A DNA stretch of 64,000 nucleotides from Comamonas piscis (GCF_014109725.1 NZ_CP058554.1:2356001-2420000); one strand, 5' to 3'. Shown: positions 50,034-59,572, counted from the first letter of the stretch. Made by a program: numbers and translations. The notes: generated from the letters alone by a model not told the origin.

Positions 50034-50096
50034 TCCTTCCCTCAAAAATAGGTGCTGCCGACCCAAGCATCCGCGCAAGCTGGCGCGGCCTGAAGC

Positions 50097-50588
50097 TCAG
50101 TCCTCGCCGGGACGCGGATAGCCTGCATCGGCCCAACGTTGTGCAGACGCTCGGCTGAGGCTATGGTCCGGCCTGACGCGAACCTTGGCCAACTCACTGC
50201 CATCCTCTGTGGTGGCGGTGAGGGTCGCGGAGGGATTGTCCTCGTCGGGCTCAATATCGAGAGAGACGGTCACGCGCGATCCATTCACCAAGATCTGGAT
50301 GTCCTTGTGCAGCTGGGCCGCCAGGTGCTGCTCATGCCGCCGCATGACTTCGTGGGCAGTCTTGACGAGGGTGTTGAAGGCAGAAACGTCAAGCGGCTTG
50401 GGGTTTTTCTTGTCACGGCCCATCGTCCATGGGCCCACCAGGCTTGGCTCGGCCTGGCCGTCCTGGGTCATGGCAACGGCCCAGCCATCGTCGTCTTCAT
50501 TCTTGATGACGCGGGCTTCCCAGCCGTTGTGGTGCCAAAGGCGGTCCTCGAAGACGGAGGCAGCTTCTTGTTCGAGCTCTTCGGACAT
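50097..50588 (-). CDS. Conserved-looking hypothetical protein
   Basis: I do not recognise this 163-residue protein. It is soluble and acidic, with no signal peptide or membrane helix. The N-terminal half (WHHNGWEARVIKNEDDDGWAVAM) reads like a small beta-rich domain, and the middle is helical (LVKTAHEVMRRHEQHLAAQ). An AGG precedes ATG 50588. It is convergent with the ASCH gene and not obviously in an operon. Confidence 0.6.
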   Translation of the reverse strand: MSEELEQEAASVFEDRLWHHNGWEARVIKNEDDDGWAVAMTQDGQAEPSLVGPWTMGRDKKNPKPLDVSAFNTLVKTAHEVMRRHEQHLAAQLHKDIQILVNGSRVTVSLDIEPDEDNPSATLTATTEDGSELAKVRVRPDHSLSRASAQRWADAGYPRPGED

Positions 50589-50877
50589 TTCTGGACCTTT
50601 GTGAAAACTATCAAGGCCGAAATTTTACTGTTTATTCATACAGTTTCGTTTGGATGGGTCTTTTCTGAAGTGTCTCGGCTTCAGAAGAGTGTCCAGCGAG
50701 GCCGGTGTTCAGGGTGGCTGGCACCAACGGTCCACGAAGCGCGGTTGTGTCGATCGCTTGCATTCACAGCCAGAAGCTGCCACTCGCAGCAAAGGACTTC
50801 AACTGCAGCATCTGGCGCAAGGCAGTAGGTGCAATGCAGCGACTCCAGCCCATGCCGCTAGCACCCGCTGCCCCAAC
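50589..50877. other. Intergenic stretch between hypothetical gene and SDR
   Basis: About 290 bases with no supported gene. A small stem (TCTGAAG 50664-50670 with CTTCAGA 50679-50685) is present but has no T-tract in a useful orientation. Confidence 0.4.
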
Positions 50878-51627
50878 TCACATCTGGCTCATGCCGCCAT
50901 CCACAATAATTTCCGTTCCCACGATAAACCCAGACTCCTTGGACACCAGGTGCAGCACCGTCGCAGCGATTTCTTCTGGCGTTCCAAAGCGGCCCAGCGG
51001 AATTTGCGACTGGATGCCGGCAGCCATGGCCCGCACTTGGTCAGGGGCCAAGCCCAGCTTGCCGTAGAGCGGGGTGCTGACGGGGCCGGGGCTCACGACA
51101 TTCACGCGCACGCCTTGGGGCAGCAGCTCGGCCGACAAGGTCTTGGCCAGTGAGATCAGCGCGGCCTTGCTGGCGGCGTAGACGCTGGAGTTGGGCATGC
51201 CGATGTGGGCGTTGATCGAGCCGTTCAGCACGATCGATCCGCCGCGCGTCATCAGTGCCGCCAGGCGTTGGATCAGGAAGTAGGGGCCTTTGACATTGGT
51301 GTCAAAGCTGCTGTCCCACAGCGCTTCGTCGATCTGCGACAGCGGGCCGAACTTGGCCACGCCGGCGTTGATGAACACGCCATCGATCACGCCCATCTGC
51401 GCTTGCAACTCGGCCACCAGTGCAGCTTGGGCGGAGACATCACCGGCTTCACTGACCAGGGCCAGCGCGTTGGGGCCCAGCTCGGCCTTGATGCGGGCCA
51501 GGCTCTCGGCATCGCGGCCGGTGATCGCTACTCGGGCGCCTTCACGGGCAAAGGCGATGGCGGCTGCGGCGCCAATGCCACTGCTGCCACCGGTGACCAA
51601 AATATTCTTACCTTCAAAGCGGTTCAT
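50878..51627 (-). CDS. Short-chain dehydrogenase/reductase
   Basis: This 249-residue classical SDR has the cofactor motif VTGGSSGIGAA (11-21), NAG near 87-89, and the catalytic Ser137, Tyr150 and Lys154 in the usual S-Y-x3-K arrangement. It should oxidise or reduce a small alcohol or ketone with NAD(P). A GGAAAC site precedes ATG 51627. It is divergent from a LysR gene 135 bases away, which probably controls it. The fold gives no specific substrate. Confidence 0.92.
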   Translation of the reverse strand: MNRFEGKNILVTGGSSGIGAAAAIAFAREGARVAITGRDAESLARIKAELGPNALALVSEAGDVSAQAALVAELQAQMGVIDGVFINAGVAKFGPLSQIDEALWDSSFDTNVKGPYFLIQRLAALMTRGGSIVLNGSINAHIGMPNSSVYAASKAALISLAKTLSAELLPQGVRVNVVSPGPVSTPLYGKLGLAPDQVRAMAAGIQSQIPLGRFGTPEEIAATVLHLVSKESGFIVGTEIIVDGGMSQM

Positions 51628-51762
51628 GATGTTTCCTTCAGTTGTTTCGTTGATGTCTTACTTGGTTATCAGCCCAGTTCTAGAGCCGATGAATGAAGTA
51701 TCTGGCGATTGGCCGCTCTACAGACACCAGAATTTCGATGAACTTGTGCAAAAATATCGAAC

Positions 51763-52680
51763 ATGTTGAGTCTTGAAGATTTACAGCTATTAGAAGCGGT
51801 GCGTGCCACCGGCAGCCTGTCGCGCGCGGCTGAGCGGTTGGGCAAGGCTGCGTCCACTGTGTCCTACGCGGCGCGCCAGCTGGAGGAGCGGCTGGACGCG
51901 CTGCTGTTTGACCGTGCGGGCTACCGCATCGCGCTCACGCCTGCTGGCTTGCTGCTGGTGGAGCAGGGCGCGCAGTTGCATGCCCAGGCGCGGCGGTTGA
52001 CGGAGCGGGTCAAGCAGGTGGCGCGGGGCTGGGAGTCGGAGCTGCGCATCGTGACCGACGAGTTGGCCAATATCGAGGCGCTGCTGCCGCTGATAGCAGA
52101 CTTTGATGCGCTGAACAGTGGCGTGCGCCTGCGCATTGCCCATGAGGTACTGGGCGGCACCTGGGAGGCTTTGCTGGACCAGCGTGCCGACTTGGTGGTG
52201 GCCGCCACCAACGAGCCGCCGGCGATGGCGCATTTGCAATGGTTTGAGCTGGCGCAGCTGGAATGGGTGTTTGCGGTGTCGCCACGCCACCCCTTGGCGC
52301 GTGAGGTACAAGACGGGCAGCCTCTGTCGGTGGAGGCGATTGCTGCGCACCGCTCGGTCGTCGTGGCCGATACATCGCGCCTGGCTGTCGCCCGCAGCTA
52401 CGGCGTGCAGACGCACCAGGAGCGCTTGGCCATGCCGAGCATGCGCGCCAAGATCGCTGCCCAGGCCGCTGGCCTGGGCGTCGGCTGGCTACCGCTGGAG
52501 AAGGTGCGTGATCACCTGGCCGACGGCAGCCTGGTTGCGCTGGCCACACAAGACCCGCGCGAACCCAACCTGCTGTTTGTCGGATGGCATTCGCACCGCG
52601 CGGGCCCTGCGCTGCAGTGGTGGGTGGAGAAGCTGCGTGATCCGCGTCTGGTGCCACCACTGCTGCATTCGAATTACTGA
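51763..52680 (+). CDS. LysR-family regulator divergent from the SDR
   Basis: This 305-residue LysR regulator has the HTH SLSRAAERLGKAASTVSYAARQLE and the C-terminal effector fold. ATG 51763 starts it. The 135-base gap to the SDR gene contains both promoters and probably its binding site. It resembles the group that controls neighbouring oxidoreductases such as quinone reductases. Confidence 0.92.
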   Translation: MLSLEDLQLLEAVRATGSLSRAAERLGKAASTVSYAARQLEERLDALLFDRAGYRIALTPAGLLLVEQGAQLHAQARRLTERVKQVARGWESELRIVTDELANIEALLPLIADFDALNSGVRLRIAHEVLGGTWEALLDQRADLVVAATNEPPAMAHLQWFELAQLEWVFAVSPRHPLAREVQDGQPLSVEAIAAHRSVVVADTSRLAVARSYGVQTHQERLAMPSMRAKIAAQAAGLGVGWLPLEKVRDHLADGSLVALATQDPREPNLLFVGWHSHRAGPALQWWVEKLRDPRLVPPLLHSNY

Positions 52681-52712
52681 AGGCATTCGTTGATCAGCGT
52701 TCCAAGCAGAAC

Positions 52713-53912
52713 TCAGGCCTTTTTACGAGCGGCGCGTTTGCGCTGCCAGATCAACACCCCCGTTACGCTGAGCATTGCCACCCCAATTCCCGTCACCGTA
52801 ATCAACAGCTTGTAGGCCAGGCCGCCCACGCTGGCCTTATGTAGGTTGCTGATCCAGGTGATGACGGTGTCAGCTCCTGCCGTGCCGGTCGGGAACCAGG
52901 TGGCGACCAAGGCGCCGCTGTCGCCATCCATAAACAAACGGGTGCTGCCGCCTTCGTCCTTGATGTCCAGGCTGCTGCGCACGTCATAGCGGTACAGACC
53001 TAGCCTAGGGTCATAGGCCAAGGAGCTTTCTGCCAGTACCTCGAACTGCTGTTGCAGCGCCAGTTGCTGCATGAGGCTGTTGGCCTGCGCGTGCGCGGCC
53101 TGCCAATCCAGCGCAGGTTGCCATAACGGCGTTTTGCGGCGGGGCAGATCGGCGGTGCTGGGCTGTTGCGTGCTGAAGGCCCGCAGCATCGGGTCGTGCC
53201 ACTGCGGCAGGTTGAGTGCAAAGCTGCTCCAGGCCAGCACGAACAGTAGCGGCCACAGCCACAGGCCGCCCGCGCGGTGCAGGTCAAAGGTGGTACGCCA
53301 GCGGCTTTGCATATCCAGCTTCCAGGCGCGTGCCCAGCGTCCCAGCCAGGGGCGCTGTGTGCTCTTGGCGTTCACCGGCAAGGTCAACCAAAAGCCGATG
53401 ACGCTATCGAGCATCCACAGCAGCGACACCAGACCCAGCACCCAGGTCCCCACCGCACCGAGCGCCAACGAGTAGTGCAGGCGGTACAGAAAAGGCATCA
53501 GGTTGCGCCAGGTCTGGGTGATGTCTCCCCAGCGCCGCTCGCCCAGGATCTGTCCGCTGCTGGGATCGACAAAGACCTGGTCGTTCTCCAGCGGCCCTTT
53601 GCCTGGCCGCGGGCGCAGCAAAAACACCAGCGCATGGCCGGGCTCCTGTGCCATCGGTACGCGCAGGGCCAGGGCATGGGGGTGCTGCGCCTGCACCATG
53701 TCGCGCAGCGCCAGTGCGTCGATGGGTCGGGCGCTGGCATCTGAGGTGGCGGTCCGAAACCAGTGCGGGTTCAGCGCCGCATCCAGCTCGCTGTTCCACA
53801 CCAGCAGGCTGCCGGTCAGTCCGGCCATGACCAGGAAGGCCGCCAGGCTCAGGCCGGCAATCCGGTGGGCCAGGACCAGCCAGCCTCGTAGCGAGGCTTT
53901 GCGCCGAGACAT
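52713..53912 (-). CDS. PepSY-associated membrane protein (siderophore-uptake linked)
   Basis: This 399-residue inner-membrane protein has four transmembrane helices (one near 18-40, one or two near 140-175, one near 210-235, one near 360-385) and PepSY domains between them. Proteins of this type sit next to TonB siderophore receptors and are thought to reduce ferric iron in the periplasm. The ATG overlaps the stop of the receptor gene by one base (TAATG), so the two are translated together. It is the last gene of the iron-signalling unit. Confidence 0.9.
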   Translation of the reverse strand: MSRRKASLRGWLVLAHRIAGLSLAAFLVMAGLTGSLLVWNSELDAALNPHWFRTATSDASARPIDALALRDMVQAQHPHALALRVPMAQEPGHALVFLLRPRPGKGPLENDQVFVDPSSGQILGERRWGDITQTWRNLMPFLYRLHYSLALGAVGTWVLGLVSLLWMLDSVIGFWLTLPVNAKSTQRPWLGRWARAWKLDMQSRWRTTFDLHRAGGLWLWPLLFVLAWSSFALNLPQWHDPMLRAFSTQQPSTADLPRRKTPLWQPALDWQAAHAQANSLMQQLALQQQFEVLAESSLAYDPRLGLYRYDVRSSLDIKDEGGSTRLFMDGDSGALVATWFPTGTAGADTVITWISNLHKASVGGLAYKLLITVTGIGVAMLSVTGVLIWQRKRAARKKA

Positions 53913-56368
53913 TACCAGCGGTAGGTCAGGTTGGCGCTGGCCTGGCGGTCGTCACCGTAGCGGCAGATGGCGAACTCGCAGTAGGTGAACTTCTTGTCCA
54001 TGACATTGCTCACGTTGACGCTGAGATCCCAATGGGCGTCAAAACGGTAGCCCAGCATGGCATCAAACACGGTGTAGGCCGGCATGCCGGTGGCAATGCC
54101 CGATGCGCGGGTGCTGCCCTTGTAGCGTGCGCCTGCAGCCATGCGCAGCTGTGGCAAGCCCCAGGATGCGAAGTGGTAGTCGGCCCAAAGGGCGGCCTGG
54201 TGGTAGGGCGTGTCTTCGCTGCGCTGGCCGATCTCGCTGGCGATGGTGCTGCGCGTGATCTTGGCGTCGGTATAGGCATAGGAGGCGATGACGCTGAGTG
54301 CCCGCGATACCTCAGTCTTGGCTTCGAGCTCAAAGCCGCGTGAGCGGACCTGTCCCGTCTGGCGGTAGCTGTTCTGCCCCGCGTCGAACTTCAGCACATT
54401 GTCTTGCACCAGCTGGTAGACGGCTGCGCTCAGCAAGGTGCGGCTGCCTTCGGGTTGGTAGCGCAGGCCGGCTTCATACTGCTTGCCTGTGGTGGGCCGG
54501 AAGCTCAGACCCGAAACCTCGGACACCGACACCGGGAAGAAGGATTCGCTGTAGCTCAGGTACGGCGCCAGCCCGTTGGGCGCTTTGTAGACGACTCCCA
54601 GCCGCCAGGTGTTGGCCTCATCACTCTGCCGGGCATTGCTGCTGTCACGGTGTGCAGTTTGGTCCTGCTGTGCCCAGTCGCGGCGCAGGCCGGCCAGCAC
54701 GGTCCAGCGGTCTCCCAGGCTGATCTGGTCTTGCAGGTAGAGGCCCGCTTGCGTGGTCTTCAGGCGCGAGCCACGGTCCAGCGCCGGATCGCGGTTGACG
54801 TTGACCGGCTGGCCGTAGTTGTAGCTGCCTAGGTTGAGGGACGAGGTATTGGCGCGGAAGTTCTCCGAGTCATAGTCCATGCGGTACAAGTCCAGGCCGA
54901 CCAGCAGCTTGTGGTCGGCACCCAGCAGTGGGCGGTTGAACTCCATGCGCGTGTCCGAGACCAAGCCTTTGGAATGCTCGCGCCGGTCACTGTACTGGCG
55001 GCGCAGCACACCGGTGGAGGCCGCCTCGGCAATGGCCGCCGCACTGGTCTGGGCCTGCAGGTAGTTCCAGGTGACCTTGGATTCGAAGTAGCGCAGGCTG
55101 TGGTGCAGGCGGGTGTCCGCGTTCAACGCATGGTTCAGCTCGTAGCCCAAGGTGAACATCTCACCCTTCATCTTGTCGTAGTCGGGTTCACCAATGAAAT
55201 TGCCCCGGCCAATGAAATGGGGGCCCTTGCCCACGCCCTCCACCAGTTGGTAGGGCAAGGGGGCGGAGAAGCGCGTGTTGGTCTTTTGGTAGAACGACAG
55301 CAAGGTCAGCGTGGTGTCCGCGCTCGGCCGCCAGGTGAGGGCGGGCGCAATGTAGAGCTTGTCGTCCGGAATGTAGCGCTCTGCGGTGTTGCTGTCGCGG
55401 CCCAGCATGGTCAGCCGGTAGTCCAAGGTGTCACTGCCGGCCACGGGGCCGCTGAAGTCGGCCGTCAACTGGCGGCGGTTGTGGTTGCCCAGCTGCAAGC
55501 CCAGCTCCCGGATAGGCTCGGACGTGGGGCGCTTGCTGACGGCGTTGACCACACCCCCGGGTGACAGCTGCCCATAGAGCACCGACGCGGCTCCGCGCAG
55601 CACTTCCACCCGTTCCATGCCATAGGGCTCCTGGATGCCGTCGTAGGAGTTGCTTTGCAGCCGCAGGCCATCGCGCATCGAGCCACTGTTGGCGGATTCC
55701 ACATCGATACCCCGGATGCGGAAGCGGTCGGCCGTACGGTTGAAGCTGGTGGGCTGGCTGGTGAAGCCTGGGGTGTAGTTCAGCGCCTGGGACAAGGTCT
55801 CGGCCTGGCGGCTGCGCAGTTCGTCATGGGTGACGACCGACACCGACTGCGGCGTATCGATGATGGCCGTATCCGTCTTGCTGCCTGCCGTGGCGCGCCG
55901 CGCTACATAACCCGACACGGGGCCGTTCGCACGTTCCGTATCCATCGCAGCGGTGACGGTCACTGCCGGCAAGGTGACGGAGTCCTGCGCCACCGGCGGT
56001 TGGGGGCGGATGGAGATGGTGCCCGGCCCACTGCGCACGGACACCAGGCCGCTGCCCGCCAGTGCGCGGTCAATGGCCTGCTGCAAGCTAAGGCCGCTGG
56101 GCACGGCGGGTGCGGTTTTGCCCTGCAGCAGCGCGGCATCGGCACCAATGGCGATGCCCGTTTGCCGAGAGATAGCATTGAGCGTCAGCGCTAAAGCTTG
56201 CGCCGGCACAGCGGTCTGCAGGCTTTGCTCGCTACTCTGCGCCTGGGCCCAGGCGGCGGGCGCCATGCCAAACACGGTCAAGCTTGCGGCAGCCGTCAGC
56301 GCGGCAAAGGCCAACGGGGAGAGAACAAAGGAACGCGCGCTGCGCGCTGCCAGAGAGGGTCGGGTCAT
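53912..56368 (-). CDS. TonB-dependent siderophore receptor with STN signalling domain
   Basis: This 818-residue outer-membrane transducer has a signal peptide ending near AAWAQA, a secretin/TonB N-terminal (STN) domain (about 30-110) that talks to FecR, a plug domain (RFRIRGIDVESANSGS, LRGAASVLYGQLSPGGVVN) and a 22-strand barrel ending in the terminal aromatic NLTYRW. It resembles FpvA/FoxA-type ferric-siderophore receptors. ATG 56368 is chosen because a FecI-like promoter lies upstream at 56410-56438, which would place the 56440 start outside the transcript. FecR and FecI are encoded just upstream. The siderophore is not identifiable. Confidence 0.92.
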   Translation of the reverse strand: MTRPSLAARSARSFVLSPLAFAALTAAASLTVFGMAPAAWAQAQSSEQSLQTAVPAQALALTLNAISRQTGIAIGADAALLQGKTAPAVPSGLSLQQAIDRALAGSGLVSVRSGPGTISIRPQPPVAQDSVTLPAVTVTAAMDTERANGPVSGYVARRATAGSKTDTAIIDTPQSVSVVTHDELRSRQAETLSQALNYTPGFTSQPTSFNRTADRFRIRGIDVESANSGSMRDGLRLQSNSYDGIQEPYGMERVEVLRGAASVLYGQLSPGGVVNAVSKRPTSEPIRELGLQLGNHNRRQLTADFSGPVAGSDTLDYRLTMLGRDSNTAERYIPDDKLYIAPALTWRPSADTTLTLLSFYQKTNTRFSAPLPYQLVEGVGKGPHFIGRGNFIGEPDYDKMKGEMFTLGYELNHALNADTRLHHSLRYFESKVTWNYLQAQTSAAAIAEAASTGVLRRQYSDRREHSKGLVSDTRMEFNRPLLGADHKLLVGLDLYRMDYDSENFRANTSSLNLGSYNYGQPVNVNRDPALDRGSRLKTTQAGLYLQDQISLGDRWTVLAGLRRDWAQQDQTAHRDSSNARQSDEANTWRLGVVYKAPNGLAPYLSYSESFFPVSVSEVSGLSFRPTTGKQYEAGLRYQPEGSRTLLSAAVYQLVQDNVLKFDAGQNSYRQTGQVRSRGFELEAKTEVSRALSVIASYAYTDAKITRSTIASEIGQRSEDTPYHQAALWADYHFASWGLPQLRMAAGARYKGSTRASGIATGMPAYTVFDAMLGYRFDAHWDLSVNVSNVMDKKFTYCEFAICRYGDDRQASANLTYRW

Positions 56369-56409
56369 GAGAAGGTGCTTCCAGTGGAGGGTTTCCAGCA
56401 GAAGACCAA

Positions 56410-56438
56410 CGAAGGGCTTCAACCCTGACAAAATTTCC
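56410..56438 (-). promoter_or_regulatory. Candidate FecI-type ECF promoter for the TonB receptor
   Basis: On the minus strand GGAAAT (56438-56433), a 17-base spacer and CCTTCG (56415-56410) resemble the fecA-type promoter used by FecI sigma factors. The receptor ATG lies about 42 bases downstream. The match was made by eye and is not confirmed. Confidence 0.35.
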
Positions 56439-56505
56439 AAAAAATATTTGTAACGGTGCCAACCGGCCCCAACCGGCGTTAAACAGGCGCTGCGCGAGGG
56501 TGCCG

Positions 56506-57501
56506 TCAGCGCAGCTCCACGCTCACATCACCAGCGCCATTGCGCAGCACGCGCACCGGCAGCATGTCCGGCAGGCCCGTCAAAAAGGCCTGGGGCTGGC
56601 GCAATGGGAAGCTCCCCGACAGCCGCAATTGCCGCAGATGCGGATGGCTGCCCAGCCGCAGCGGGCGTGCCAGGTAGTCGTTCCATTGGTCCAGCACCTG
56701 GTCCAGCGGCGTGTTGTGGAACACCAGCCAGCCGCTGCGCCAAGCGCCCACGCTGTCGGCAGGCACCTGCAAGCGCGGCCCCAGGCCGCGCTGGTCGGCG
56801 GCAATCGCGTCGCCTGCCGTCAGCGTGACGGGAGGCGCTGCGCTCATGTCAACCGAAGTGCCGGGGTGCTCGGCAGGCCACACCGCAACCCGGCCTTCTG
56901 CCACGGCCACGCGCATTTGCTGCTCTCGCACGCTGACGCTGAACACGGTGCCCAGCACGCGCACGGCCCCCCATTCGGTGGTCACGCTGAAGGGGCGGTC
57001 GGAGTCCGGTGCCACGCGGAAGCGCATTTCACCGCGCAGCAGCTGTACCTCGCGGCGATCGCGGTAGATGGCGATGCGCGTGTGGGTGTTCGGCGCGAGG
57101 CTGAGTTCCGAGCCATCAGGCAGGCTGAGGTCGCGCTGCTGCGCATGCGTGGTCTGCAACTCTTGTTCAAAAACTGGCTGCTGCCAGGCCCAGCGGCCAC
57201 CGCCCCAAAGCACCGCCGTCAAGCCGCCCAGGCCCAGCAGCCCCAAGGTATTGCGCCGCGCGCGCCGTGGGTCCTGGCGCGAAGGGGGCGGCACATTGGC
57301 TTGCAGATGGCTGCCATCAGTGCTGGCCCACAGCCGCTCGGCGGTCTCCAGCGCGGCCTGGCATTCGGGCGAACCTGTGCGCCAGTGCGCCGCCAGTTCC
57401 TGCTCGGCCGCCAGCGCTGCATCGCTATTGCCCTTGTGGACGCGGCCCACCAGCAGCAAGGCTGCTTCTACGAGTTTGCGAGGGGGTTCAGAAGATGCCA
57501 T
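56506..57501 (-). CDS. fecR: FecR-type anti-sigma/sigma regulator
   Basis: This 331-residue FecR protein has a cytoplasmic N-terminal region (PECQAALETAERLWASTDG, typical), one transmembrane helix near 84-105 (NTLGLLGLGGLTAVLWGGG) and a periplasmic FecR domain (DLSLPDGSELSLAPNTHTRI, then RGEMRFRVA). It carries the receptor's signal across the inner membrane to the FecI sigma factor. It follows fecI by 17 bases and precedes the receptor gene, the standard fecIR-receptor order. Confidence 0.92.
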   Translation of the reverse strand: MASSEPPRKLVEAALLLVGRVHKGNSDAALAAEQELAAHWRTGSPECQAALETAERLWASTDGSHLQANVPPPSRQDPRRARRNTLGLLGLGGLTAVLWGGGRWAWQQPVFEQELQTTHAQQRDLSLPDGSELSLAPNTHTRIAIYRDRREVQLLRGEMRFRVAPDSDRPFSVTTEWGAVRVLGTVFSVSVREQQMRVAVAEGRVAVWPAEHPGTSVDMSAAPPVTLTAGDAIAADQRGLGPRLQVPADSVGAWRSGWLVFHNTPLDQVLDQWNDYLARPLRLGSHPHLRQLRLSGSFPLRQPQAFLTGLPDMLPVRVLRNGAGDVSVELR

Positions 57502-57522
57502 GGTCTTGCCGTGCTTGCGTGC

Positions 57523-58005
57523 TCAGGCGCACGACGGCGCATACGCTGCGCAATCCAGAATGCCGCGCATGACATGCCTTTCAATATTGGTTTCGGTCAT
57601 GCCCAGGTACTCGCCGGCTTCCCGGTAGCTGTAGCCGTAGATGCGTACAAGGATGAACACATCGCGGCGTTTGCGCGGCATGGCTTCGAGCCGCTGCAAA
57701 AACAGGTTCAGCTGCTCACGGGCCATGGCCGTGCTTTCTGCCGAGGGCGCGCTGGTCGGTGCGACCAGGCTCAGCGCATCCAGCACGCGCTGTTCGGCCA
57801 GCCTGCGCGTTGCACCGCTGGCTGCCAGATTGCGCGCCGACTTGTAGAGCAGGGCGCGCGCATCCAGCACCGTTCCACCAGAACGCTGCATCGCATAGAT
57901 ACGGGTATAGGCGCTTTGCACCAAGTCGGCGGCGACGTCGCGGTCACCTGCGCTGCGTGTGAAATACCGCAGCAGTTCTCTGTAGTAGCGCTCGGGCACG
58001 GACAC
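57523..58005 (-). CDS. fecI: FecI-family ECF sigma factor
   Basis: This 160-residue iron-starvation-type ECF sigma factor has region 2 (DLVQSAYTRIYAM) and region 4 (YGYSYREAGEYLGMTETNIERHV) and little else, as usual for FecI. GTG 58005 is the start, preceded by a weak AGGT. It would direct transcription of the downstream receptor gene when FecR signals. No convincing Fur box was found by eye upstream of it. Confidence 0.92.
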   Translation of the reverse strand: MSVPERYYRELLRYFTRSAGDRDVAADLVQSAYTRIYAMQRSGGTVLDARALLYKSARNLAASGATRRLAEQRVLDALSLVAPTSAPSAESTAMAREQLNLFLQRLEAMPRKRRDVFILVRIYGYSYREAGEYLGMTETNIERHVMRGILDCAAYAPSCA

Positions 58006-58134
58006 ACCTCAGCCGGAAGACAAGAAGAGAACTCCTGGCTTGGCTGAGACCGCCAGGGCGGATCTGTTGCTGGGGAGGAGAGAGCCGCGATTGTAACGGC
58101 TTCGTAAACGCTTGCTGTCGGAGCAGACTTTCCA

Positions 58135-58455
58135 CTATGGCTGGATGGACGGCTTTGATCCTGGCGTTTTCGCCAAAAGTGCGGCCAGCGGCCACGCCAA
58201 CATCACTGACACCCACCCGAGCGGAGAGAACACCAGCGTCCTCCCAAATACGGTGACATCATGTATTCCCAGTGAGCGGCTTATCCAGGCTGGCGCAAAG
58301 ATGAATGCTGCAGTGGCAATCGATAGCGTGAACAGCAAAAACGCAATTTGAAGCCATATTCCTGATTTGACGCGCCATAACAATGTGGCTCCCACTAGCC
58401 ACGGTGGTGCCAATATCCAAACAACAATAGTCAAAAACTCGGAGGCTGTCATCAA
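58135..58455 (-). CDS. Small hypothetical membrane protein
   Basis: This 106-residue protein has three hydrophobic helices (about 8-27, 33-58 and 70-95) and no other motif. It is AT-richer than its surroundings. It lies upstream of fecI on the same strand, 129 bases away, but composition sets it apart from that operon. The function is unknown. Confidence 0.6.
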   Translation of the reverse strand: MMTASEFLTIVVWILAPPWLVGATLLWRVKSGIWLQIAFLLFTLSIATAAFIFAPAWISRSLGIHDVTVFGRTLVFSPLGWVSVMLAWPLAALLAKTPGSKPSIQP

Positions 58456-58504
58456 CTTAGTGCTGATCGCTTAGATTGGAAATTTTGTTATTTGCCTAGT
58501 GCGC

Positions 58505-58858
58505 TCAGTTCATGTTCTTTTGATCATGTTTTTGTGGCTTTTCGCTGTAGTTGCATCTCGGGCAGTTTTGAATATTAAGAAGCCAATTCACCCATTTGTT
58601 GATTGGCTTATTGGCTACGCCATGCCAGACCAAGCTGAGGCGGCATGCTGGGCATCGAAGCATTAGACATGCTGCTACCAAGAGTGAGAGGCTGGCAACC
58701 GCTACCCCGATTTCGAAAACTATTTCACTGATGTTCAGTAGATTGGATAGAACGCTTGGTATCAAGAGGCAAGGGGTCAGCGCAACTATTGCCACATTAA
58801 AGAATTTTATTTTTCGTTTGTACGGGGTGACAAGTGGTGGAATGATTTCTTTGCTCAA
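58505..58858 (-). CDS. Small membrane protein with cysteine pairs
   Basis: This 117-residue protein has two hydrophobic helices (about 19-40 and 45-67) followed by a CPACRL pair and, 28 residues later, a CPRCNY pair that together could form a zinc ribbon. The gene is AT-rich. It lies 49 bases upstream of the previous small membrane gene on the same strand, so they may be co-transcribed. No family was recognised. Confidence 0.6.
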   Translation of the reverse strand: MSKEIIPPLVTPYKRKIKFFNVAIVALTPCLLIPSVLSNLLNISEIVFEIGVAVASLSLLVAACLMLRCPACRLSLVWHGVANKPINKWVNWLLNIQNCPRCNYSEKPQKHDQKNMN

Positions 58859-59227
58859 TCAAAAATCCTATCTGATGATTTAATAATGCTTTTGTCAATG
58901 CCGATTGATAAATTTTGATTTATTTTCCAAGTATTGAGATGGATAACCCAGGCTAGGTTTTAAGCAAGCATCATACATCATGTTCAAGCTTATTTGATTG
59001 GCGTTGCTATGGCTTAAGTCGACTGGCAATGTTGCAAAAATAAATATTATTATTTTAAACATATTTTCTTAATATGCATATTTGATCACTGTCAAAAGCA
59101 ACGTAGGCATGGCAATCACAACGGAGACAGCAAGAAACTGGCGCAGCGTCGACGGAACCCAAAAGTCAGAAGCCTAATGGTGGGTTGCTGCGCGGTCTAC
59201 AGTGCTTGCAAGCGCTGGGCTGCAGAC
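58859..59227. other. AT-rich intergenic stretch
   Basis: About 370 bases of AT-rich sequence carry no supported gene and no repeat or hairpin that stands out. Its composition matches the small genes on either side and suggests that they arrived together. Confidence 0.5.
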
Positions 59228-59572
59228 CTAACCCATGGGACATCCGGCTTTGTCCCGGGGATAAATAACGAGATAGTCGGAGGCAATTTCTGCATCTTCA
59301 GTTGTAGACAGCCCCAGAGTGCTTGCGCCGGCCAAGCAGTTTCCTAAAATTTCCTCATGTTCCAGCACATGGACAACCAGATGAGACGCTGTGGGAAGGC
59401 CGCCTGTGCACAGAAAAATGAGCATGGCATCAGTGTCGTCTTCATAGTCATAACCGTCCTCAGTGATGTATCCGTTTGATCGTTCACTAAGTCTGTCGAC
59501 GAGTTGAGTGCGGAGGTCGAGATCAGGGTTCTTCAGAAGCCTGGGGTCAATGCGAAGGAGAAGCGACGACAT
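59228..59572 (-). CDS. Small acidic hypothetical protein
   Basis: This 114-residue soluble protein is acidic in its middle (DGYDYEDDTDAM) and again near its C-terminus (STTEDAEIASD). It has no signal peptide or membrane helix. ATG 59572 is chosen because AGAG lies six bases upstream; two earlier in-frame starts are possible. It begins eight bases after the stop of the acetyltransferase gene, so they form an operon. It looks like an immunity-type or conserved small protein, but nothing specific is recognised. Confidence 0.6.
   Translation of the reverse strand: MSSLLLRIDPRLLKNPDLDLRTQLVDRLSERSNGYITEDGYDYEDDTDAMLIFLCTGGLPTASHLVVHVLEHEEILGNCLAGASTLGLSTTEDAEIASDYLVIYPRDKAGCPMG

Noticed and set aside
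50664..50685. Small stem as a terminator
   Set aside because: The 7-bp stem has T residues before it rather than after it on the plus strand, and A residues after it on the minus strand.
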